Shown: positions 22,710 to 27,455 of the stretch, one piece after another | Layout: the number at the start of each line of letters is the position of its first letter | How positions within the stretch are numbered: the stretch's first letter is position 1 | From: Spirochaetaceae bacterium | Lineage (GTDB): Bacteria > Spirochaetota > Spirochaetia > SZUA-6 > Bin103 | Assembly: GCA_028820215.1 (NCBI GenBank) | Contig: JAPPKD010000247.1 | Span: 1 to 27,455 of the forward strand | DNA length: 27,455 bases | Reading direction: 5' to 3' | Program-made: the position numbers and the translations under genes | Notes under the pieces: generated by a model | Database searches by the model: none | Seen by the model: the letters and a program-made list of their open reading frames with translations, nothing else | What the model was told of the DNA's origin: nothing

Positions 22710-22780
22710 CACCCCATCAAACTGATGTCGACGGGTCAAGTAGCACGGCACCCCCCAAACTACAGTTTGATGGGGTACTA
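22707..22780. repeat. 74-bp MITE/REP-like element with 18-bp terminal inverted repeats
   Basis: The left end TAGCACCCCATCAAACTG (22707-22724) and right end CAGTTTGATGGGGTACTA (22763-22780) are inverted repeats matching at 17 of 18 positions. GCA flanks both sides (22704-22706, 22781-22783), as a 3-bp target duplication would. TAGCAC recurs inside at 22741. A local alternative hairpin (CAAACT, AC, AGTTTG at 22756-22769) competes for the right arm. There is no T-run after the stem, so it is not a standard intrinsic terminator. It lies between the isomerase gene and nusB and supplies the isomerase stop codon. No second copy is seen in the window. Confidence 0.7.
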
Positions 22781-22801
22781 GCAGTTCCTGAGCAAGCCGT
22801 C

Positions 22802-23227
22802 GTGCGTGATGCGAGCGGCCGCCGCAGTGCCCGCGTGCTCGCGGTGCAGTCCCTGTACCGGTACGACCTGTGCGGGGGCTCGGTCGCCGACATCGTGGAC
22901 CTGTCGTGGATGGACGCCGTGCAGCGCGACTCCCTGAGTGACGAAGCCTGCGCCTTTGCCAGGCTGCTGGTCGCCGGCAGCATCGAGAACCTGCAGGCCG
23001 TCGACGGCTGCATCGACCGGCAGCTCGAGCATTGGGACCTGGAACGCCTCTCCCGAGTCGACCTGGCGATTCTGCGGATGAGCGTGTACTGCCTGATGCA
23101 TCAGCGGGATGTCCCCCCGTCCGTGGTCATCAACGAGGCGGTGGAGATCGCCAAGCGGTACGGCACCGACGACTCGTACCGATTCGTCAACGGCGTGCTG
23201 GACGGTGTTCGGAAGCGGGTGGCGTGA
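22802..23227 (+). CDS. nusB: Transcription antitermination factor NusB
   Basis: The 141-residue all-helical protein binds boxA RNA with NusE (ribosomal protein S10) in rRNA antitermination. It shows the typical N-terminal ARVLAVQSLYRYDL. The central LEHWDLERLSRVDLAILRMSVYCLMH is typical. The C-terminal motif is VVINEAVEIAKRYGTDDSYRFVNGVLDGVRKRV. GTG 22802 is used; there is no strong ribosome site, and the inverted-repeat element ends 21 bases upstream, possibly affecting expression. map follows after 19 bases. Confidence 0.96.
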   Translation: MRDASGRRSARVLAVQSLYRYDLCGGSVADIVDLSWMDAVQRDSLSDEACAFARLLVAGSIENLQAVDGCIDRQLEHWDLERLSRVDLAILRMSVYCLMHQRDVPPSVVINEAVEIAKRYGTDDSYRFVNGVLDGVRKRVA

Positions 23228-23246
23228 GCACGTTCGAGAAGGCGTG

Positions 23247-24098
23247 ATGAGCGCACGAGGCCGCCGCCGCCGCTCCTCATCGGGGCCCGGCGGCTCTCCC
23301 CGGTTTCCCGGCCGCCCGCGCCGCGCGTCGGACGCCGACGCGCCCGCGATGACCCGGCTGAAGAGCGAAGCCGATCTGCAGGGCATTCGCGAGTCGGCGC
23401 GCATCCTCTCGGAGACGCTGCGGCTCGTCGCCGAGCGGGTCGAGCCCGGAGTCACCACGGCCGAGCTCGACGACATCGCCCGGTCACACATCGAGGAGAG
23501 AGGAGCCCGGCCGGCGTTTCTGGGCTACCTGGACTATCCGGCGACGCTGTGCGTGTCCATCAACGAGGAGGTGATCCACGGCATCCCCGGCCGGCGGAGG
23601 CTGGCAGCGGGCGACATCGTCGGCATCGACTGCGGGGTGGACCGCTCCGGCTGCTTCAGTGACGCCGCACTGACGCTGCCGGTCGGGAGCGTTGCACCGG
23701 GCACCGCGTCGCTGCTGGACGTGACGCGCGAGTGCCTTCAGCAGGCGGTCGCCGCGGCCGTCCCGGGCAACCGCCTGCGCGATGTCGCCAACGCCGTCTA
23801 CCGGTACGCGAGCGCCCGTGGATACGGCGTCGTGCGGCAGTTCTGTGGCCACGGCGTCGGCTTCTCCCCGCACGAGGATCCGCAGGTGCCCAATTACCCG
23901 TCCCCGGGGAGCAACCCCCGCATCAAGCCCGGCATGGTGTTGGCGATCGAACCGATGATCACCGAGGGCACCTGGGAGGTCGAAGTGCTGGACGACGGAT
24001 GGACCGTTGTCACCGCCGATCGCAAGCGTGCCGCGCACTTCGAGCACACCGTGGCGATTCTTGCCGACCGCGCCGAGGTGCTGACCATGCACCCGTGA
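23247..24098 (+). CDS. map: Type I methionine aminopeptidase
   Basis: A 283-residue enzyme removing the N-terminal Met from new proteins. All five metal ligands are identifiable: D128 (IDCG), D139 (FSDAA), H202 (GHGVGF), E235 (AIEPM) and E266 (HFEHT). The conserved H111 is in IHGIPG. ATG 23247 has GAAGG five bases upstream and gives a ~34-residue Arg/Ser/Pro-rich N-terminal tail. ATG 23349 would give the compact family form starting MTRLKSEADLQG, but lacks a ribosome site. A basic N-terminal tail might aid ribosome contact; that is a guess. It ends in a GTGA overlap with the protease gene; a map-htrA pair is also known in Treponema, as I recall. Confidence 0.96.
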   Translation: MSARGRRRRSSSGPGGSPRFPGRPRRASDADAPAMTRLKSEADLQGIRESARILSETLRLVAERVEPGVTTAELDDIARSHIEERGARPAFLGYLDYPATLCVSINEEVIHGIPGRRRLAAGDIVGIDCGVDRSGCFSDAALTLPVGSVAPGTASLLDVTRECLQQAVAAAVPGNRLRDVANAVYRYASARGYGVVRQFCGHGVGFSPHEDPQVPNYPSPGSNPRIKPGMVLAIEPMITEGTWEVEVLDDGWTVVTADRKRAAHFEHTVAILADRAEVLTMHP

Positions 24099-25468
24099 GT
24101 TGCGGATGCCGTCCTCGGAGGCTGAGCACGCTGAGGAGTCTGCCGGGCGCGGCCCTGCTGCTGGCGGCGGCGAATCTCGGTGCGCAGGACGCCGCGGCCG
24201 CGCCGACCGCCGACGCGGCGAGCCCGGCATCGGCCGTGCTGATCGACCTGCAGCAGGCGGTGCGCCATGTGGCCGAATCGGTCACGCCGTCGGTGGTGAA
24301 GCTGGACACCGTGGCCGCAGGCCGGGACCGCGACTCCCGCCCGAGCCTCATGCCGGTGCCCGGGGTCGGATCCGGGGTGCTGGTGCGCCGTGACGGCGAC
24401 CGGCACTTCATCCTTACCAACTACCACGTGGTGAGGTCCGCCGAGCGGATCGTGGTGACGCTCAGCGACGAACGCAGCTTTCCGGGGGAGGTCGTGGGCG
24501 CCGACCCCCGCATGGACTTGGCGATGGTGGCCGTGAGGGCGCCGGACGTGCTGCCGCTCGCCGTTCTGGGCGACTCCGACACGCTGCGAGCGGGCGATCT
24601 GGTGCTTGCCGTCGGCAGTCCGTTCGGCCTCGACGCCACGCTTACGCTCGGCATCGTCAGCGCGGTCGGCCGTTCCGGCGGTGAAGTCAACAACATCAGC
24701 ACCTTCATCCAGACCGACGCCAACATGAACCCGGGCAGCTCGGGTGGCGCGCTGGTGGACATCACCGGCCGCGTGGTAGGCATCAACACTTGGATCCAGG
24801 CACAGGGCAGCCGTTGGGCGGGGGTCGGGTTCGCCTTGCCGATCAACAATGCCAAGCGCGTCATCGACCCGTTGATCGAGGACGGAAGCGTCAGCTACGC
24901 ATGGCTCGGCGTGGTGCTCGCCGGCCCGGACATCGTCGAATACCTGACGCCCGGGGGCTCGGGCGCCGTCCTCTTCGACCTCTACGACGGCGAGCCGGCC
25001 CAGCGCGCGGGACTGCGCCCCGGTGACGTGGTGCTGGAAGTCGCCGGACAGGAGGTCGCCGACAGCGACGATCTGATCAGCGCCATCGTCGCGCTGGAAC
25101 CCGGGCAGCCTGCGCGGTTCCGGCTGATACGCGACGGTATCGAGCGGGCTGTCGTGGTGTGGCCGGGAGCGGAGGAGCCGCAGCCGGGAACGGTCTGGCC
25201 CGGCGTGCGGGTCCAGTCGCTGCAGGTCCTGACCGAACAGGCTCGGGCGGCGCTGCCGGAAGCGGGCGCGTTCGTGTCCAGGGTGATCTCCGGCAGTTCC
25301 GCCATGGAGTCCGGGCTGCGGCCCCAGGACGTGATCGTCCGTATCGACGGCGCGGAGATCCGCGGCCTGCGTGACTTCTACCGGCTGATCAACGCCAGGC
25401 AGGAGGGCTCGTTCGACATGCGCGTGGTGCGCGACGGCCGAGAGGTGACCGTGCGCGTGAATCGCTGA
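24095..25468 (+). CDS. HtrA/DegP-type periplasmic serine protease with two PDZ domains
   Basis: A 457-residue envelope protease/chaperone starting at GTG in GTGA over the map stop. Residues 1-30 form a signal peptide (basic CRPRRL, core LPGAALLLAAANLGAQ). The trypsin-like domain has H111 (TNYHVV), D141 (RMDLAMV) and S216. The active-site motif is NPGSSGGAL rather than the usual NPGNSGGAL, a conservative change that keeps the serine. PDZ1 covers ~300-365 (AQRAGLRPGDVVLEVAGQEV). PDZ2 covers ~380-455 (AMESGLRPQDVIVRIDGAEIRGLRDFYRLI). Its role is degrading or holding misfolded envelope proteins. The frame runs open far upstream inside map, but only from GTG 24095 does it show a signal peptide. 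It is convergent with the lipoprotein gene, 34 bases away. Confidence 0.95.
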   Translation: MSCGCRPRRLSTLRSLPGAALLLAAANLGAQDAAAAPTADAASPASAVLIDLQQAVRHVAESVTPSVVKLDTVAAGRDRDSRPSLMPVPGVGSGVLVRRDGDRHFILTNYHVVRSAERIVVTLSDERSFPGEVVGADPRMDLAMVAVRAPDVLPLAVLGDSDTLRAGDLVLAVGSPFGLDATLTLGIVSAVGRSGGEVNNISTFIQTDANMNPGSSGGALVDITGRVVGINTWIQAQGSRWAGVGFALPINNAKRVIDPLIEDGSVSYAWLGVVLAGPDIVEYLTPGGSGAVLFDLYDGEPAQRAGLRPGDVVLEVAGQEVADSDDLISAIVALEPGQPARFRLIRDGIERAVVVWPGAEEPQPGTVWPGVRVQSLQVLTEQARAALPEAGAFVSRVISGSSAMESGLRPQDVIVRIDGAEIRGLRDFYRLINARQEGSFDMRVVRDGREVTVRVNR

Positions 25469-25502
25469 GGGTACGGCCTGTCTTCCAGGCGGCGGGAGAC
25501 GG

Positions 25503-26642
25503 CTACTCCAACTGCCAACGTTCCGGCAGTTCGCCGGCCTTCAACGACGCGGACCACAGGCCGTCGCTGGCCGTGAGCGCGAACACCGTGCCGGCGTCGA
25601 CGGGGTCCACCCAGAATCGCAGGATCGACGCGTGGTAGATCGCCTCGGTGGTGAGCGCCAGCCGCGCCACCGCGAGGTCGCCGTCCAGGGATGCCGTGTA
25701 GTAGCCATGGCCGTCGGTGCCGATGAGCGCCGTGCCGCCCACGGCGATCGCGCCCCACAGGGGCACGGCCTGGTCCTCCACCCTGATCTCTTCCGTGTCG
25801 GGCCAGGTCCCGCCCCCGTCCCGGGAGCGCCACACCGTCCCCGTGCTGCCGGTCAGTACCAGGGTGCTCATGCCGTCATGGATCACGCCGCGGAACGTCT
25901 CGGAACCCTCCGGCGACGGCGCCGTGTCGGGTTTCCGCAGGCCGCCGCCGAGCGTCCCGGCGTAGAGATCGCCGCCGGACACGGCCCAGTAGGTGCCGTC
26001 GCCGTCGGTGGCCACCGCTGCGACCGGATGGCTGAGGCCGTCGAGCTCGACGTGGAACATGGGTGCTTCGGCCGATCGACGGGTAGCGCTCAGAAGCCGG
26101 TAGGTGCGGTTCTCGCCTCTCGACTCTGCGATGACCGCGAACAACACCGACTCATCGCCGGGCGTGAACAGGCCGATCACCTCACGGCCGCTTACCGCGG
26201 AGTCCGTGACCGCTTGCCAGGATACCGAGCCGGCCGTGATCCGGTTGCCGGTCGCCTGGAGCAGAGCGAAGCGCTCCTCATCCACGAACAGGGCTCCGGT
26301 CAGCAGCGACGGTCCTCCTGCGTCAGGCCGCCACCGGACCAGCGGCTGCATCACGGCGGACCTGCTCCGGCCGTCGAACGTGACGGCCATGGAGGCCCAC
26401 TCGCCCGGGGCCCGCGTGTCCGTGCCGACCGTACGTGACCACAGCTTGCCGGCGGCGACCAGGTAGCGGTCGTCCCAGCGCGCGACGCCGCCGATTGTGA
26501 GGTCGTTGGCCAGGTTCCGGTCGATGGTGGGCTGCTGGTGAGCCAGGTGATGGAAGATCCCGGTGACGGTCTCCTGGCATCCGGACAGGACAAGCACCAG
26601 CGCCGCCGCCGCAGCTCCGGCCAGCGCGTGCCGTACGGTCAT
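25503..26642 (-). CDS. Putative beta-propeller-like lipoprotein
   Basis: 379 residues from ATG 26642. The signal peptide (MTVRHALAGAAAAALVLV) ends in lipobox LSGC, with the lipidation Cys at 22. An Asp-box/BNR motif is visible (WRSRDGGGTW). Blade-like repeats include GTYWAVSGGDLYAGTL, STLVLTGSTGTVWRS, GTALIGTDGHGYYTAS and DPVDAGTVFALTASDGLWSAS. This is consistent with a sialidase/Ycf48-type propeller, without evident catalytic residues. It is likely anchored in the outer or inner membrane; the function is unknown. The frame continues upstream to ATG 26705, but the signal peptide supports 26642. GAAAGGG directly abuts this ATG, too close for a normal ribosome site. The gene may be cotranscribed with the barrel gene upstream (gap about 70 bases). 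Confidence 0.78.
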   Translation of the reverse strand: MTVRHALAGAAAAALVLVLSGCQETVTGIFHHLAHQQPTIDRNLANDLTIGGVARWDDRYLVAAGKLWSRTVGTDTRAPGEWASMAVTFDGRSRSAVMQPLVRWRPDAGGPSLLTGALFVDEERFALLQATGNRITAGSVSWQAVTDSAVSGREVIGLFTPGDESVLFAVIAESRGENRTYRLLSATRRSAEAPMFHVELDGLSHPVAAVATDGDGTYWAVSGGDLYAGTLGGGLRKPDTAPSPEGSETFRGVIHDGMSTLVLTGSTGTVWRSRDGGGTWPDTEEIRVEDQAVPLWGAIAVGGTALIGTDGHGYYTASLDGDLAVARLALTTEAIYHASILRFWVDPVDAGTVFALTASDGLWSASLKAGELPERWQLE

Positions 26643-26680
26643 CCCTTTCACCGTCGATCGATGCCCTGTCGCTGCCAGAC

Positions 26681-26718
26681 GTGCCATCCGGATCAGAAGT
26701 GCCATCCGCGGATCAGAA
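26681..26718 (-). repeat. 18/20-bp tandem duplication over the end of the barrel gene
   Basis: GTGCCATCCGGATCAGAA (26681-26698) is followed by GTGCCATCCGCGGATCAGAA (26699-26718), differing by a two-base insertion. The second copy contains the last codons and stop of the minus-strand barrel gene. The first lies in the gap to the lipoprotein gene. Confidence 0.85.
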
Positions 26719-27354
26719 GTGGTAGACGATCTGCGGGGAGATATCCAGGAACGCGGCCAGGCCCGGACCCGAGCCCGCGCTCGCCGTGCCCCAGAGCGGC
26801 TCGAACATCAGCCAGACGCTGGCCGATCCCCCGAAGGACCAGTTTCGATCGTACCGGTAGAAGACCGCCGCGCCCGGACGAAGAACCAGGTTCACGTTGA
26901 ACAGATCGGCCAGCTTCATGAACCCGACGCCGGCATTCACGAAGACCGGCAAGTCGAACTGTCCCAGGCCGAGCAGGTCCGAGCTGAACTGGTAGCCCAG
27001 GCGGCCGGTGACGGGAACCATCAGCAGCGGCTCCCCGTGCCGGTCGATCGCGAACATGCCGCCGACCTCGGCTCCGACCGTCAGGCGCGGCCCGAGGAAT
27101 GCGTTCCAGTTCAGTGACAGCTTGCCCCCCGGCGTCAGGTTGGTGCCGGTGATACCGGAGCCGTCGACATCGTCGGTCGGCAGATACGTGAACAGCGGCA
27201 ACACCAAGCTGGCGCCCAGCGCCAGCATCTGGTCGCCCAGGACGTAGGAGTCGCCCCTGGCGGCGGGAACGGCGGCCGGCTGTGACACGTCCTGAGCCAC
27301 GGCGTGGCCGATGGCGAGCACGAGGGTGACCGTCGCAACGAGGAACCGTTTCAA
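26713..27354 (-). CDS. Small outer-membrane beta-barrel protein
   Basis: 213 residues if TTG 27354 is the start, giving a clean signal peptide (MKRFLVATVTLVLAIGHAVA, then QDV). The mature part is amphipathic beta: MLALGASLVLPLFTYLP, GKLSLNWNAFLGPRLTVGAEVGG, MVPVTGRLGYQFSSD, PVFVNAGVGFMKL, NLVLRPGAAVFYRYDRNWSFGGSASVWLMF. It ends in IVYHF, the aromatic C terminus recognised by the BAM machinery. This fits an eight-strand OMP or a spirochaetal TP0733-like OmpW/OprG-type protein; the family is uncertain. ATG 27393 would give a longer N region, but a TATACT box lies between the two starts, favouring TTG. Confidence 0.75.
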   Translation of the reverse strand: MKRFLVATVTLVLAIGHAVAQDVSQPAAVPAARGDSYVLGDQMLALGASLVLPLFTYLPTDDVDGSGITGTNLTPGGKLSLNWNAFLGPRLTVGAEVGGMFAIDRHGEPLLMVPVTGRLGYQFSSDLLGLGQFDLPVFVNAGVGFMKLADLFNVNLVLRPGAAVFYRYDRNWSFGGSASVWLMFEPLWGTASAGSGPGLAAFLDISPQIVYHF

Positions 27355-27366
27355 GACTGGATCCGC

Positions 27367-27372
27367 AGTATA
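27367..27372 (-). promoter_or_regulatory. -10 box upstream of the barrel gene
   Basis: TATACT on the minus strand ends 12 bases before TTG 27354, the same distance as for the membrane protein gene at 20610. The predicted leader is about six bases. No convincing -35 box at 16-18 bases is seen, so an activator may be needed. Confidence 0.4.
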
Positions 27373-27406
27373 TCGTGAGCGATGGGCAAACATCCAGTAA
27401 CCGCAT

Positions 27407-27455
27407 TGCCTCATCAAAAATCCACACGAACGAAAACCGGTGCCTCATCGAAAGA
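27407..27455. repeat. Two TGCCTCATC repeats upstream of the barrel gene, at the window edge
   Basis: TGCCTCATCAAAAA (27407-27420) and TGCCTCATCGAAAGA (27441-27455) are 34 bases apart. This AT-richer stretch lies about 35-85 bases upstream of the barrel gene's -10 box. It could be a repeated regulator site or the edge of a longer repeat that continues outside the window. Confidence 0.4.

Noticed and set aside
22711..22776. An intrinsic terminator after the isomerase gene
   Set aside because: The stem has a 38-base loop and no T-run follows. An inverted-repeat element fits better.
25469..25502. A bidirectional terminator between htrA and the lipoprotein gene
   Set aside because: Only a five-base stem (GCCTG, TCTTC, CAGGC) is visible, with no T-run on either strand.
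25632..26438. A plus-strand gene opposite the propeller lipoprotein
   Set aside because: It is the antisense shadow of a frame with a lipobox and an Asp-box motif.

Overview
The window is dense, G+C-rich bacterial chromosome (roughly two thirds G+C by eye). It carries housekeeping genes, a complete F-type ATP synthase operon and several envelope genes. The best taxonomic guess is a high-GC member of the Spirochaetes. The evidence is the junction of uvrA with an LptD/OstA-like outer-membrane gene, as I recall it from Treponema pallidum (TP0514-TP0515), plus TlyC-type CorC next to YbeY, a map-htrA pair, and several signal-peptide or lipoprotein genes. This is inferred from gene order and protein character; no search was run. 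If it is right, the F-type ATP synthase is notable, because treponemes and borreliae use V-type enzymes.

Layout. Block 1 (2-6583, +) holds the 3' end of mutS2, then uvrA and the lptD-like gene, joined by overlaps. Block 2 (6608-11053, +) is phoH, ybeY, corC/tlyC, pgk and tpiA, tightly packed. Block 3 (11081-18089, +) is secG followed by atpB-E-F-H-A-G-D-C. There is no atpI, and subunit delta is unusually short. Block 4 (18112-20610) has a minus-strand lipoprotein gene, a small plus-strand flavodoxin-like gene, and a minus-strand multi-pass membrane protein gene. Block 5 (20698-25468, +) starts at a back-to-back promoter pair and runs through a J-domain/TPR-like protein, a SurA/PpiC-like periplasmic isomerase, a 74-bp inverted-repeat element, nusB, map and an HtrA-type protease with two PDZ domains. 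Block 6 (25503-27354, -) holds a beta-propeller-like lipoprotein and a small outer-membrane barrel protein.

Functional themes are DNA repair (MutS2, UvrA), envelope biogenesis (LptD, SecG, the periplasmic isomerase, HtrA), RNA/ribosome maintenance (PhoH, YbeY, NusB), glycolysis (Pgk, TpiA) and ATP synthesis. I see no rRNA, tRNA, CRISPR array, transposase or phage gene. I do not find a convincing undescribed multi-gene system. The unusual signals are small-scale: (i) a 74-bp element with 18-bp terminal inverted repeats whose first three bases are the stop codon of the isomerase gene; (ii) a family of short tandem duplications whose period is a multiple of three inside genes and generally not outside; (iii) -10 boxes placed so that transcripts would be leaderless or nearly so; (iv) divergent promoters whose -35 boxes are one base apart; (v) a 113-residue delta subunit; (vi) repeated GTGA stop/start overlaps. 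The longest stretch without a gene is about 100 bases.
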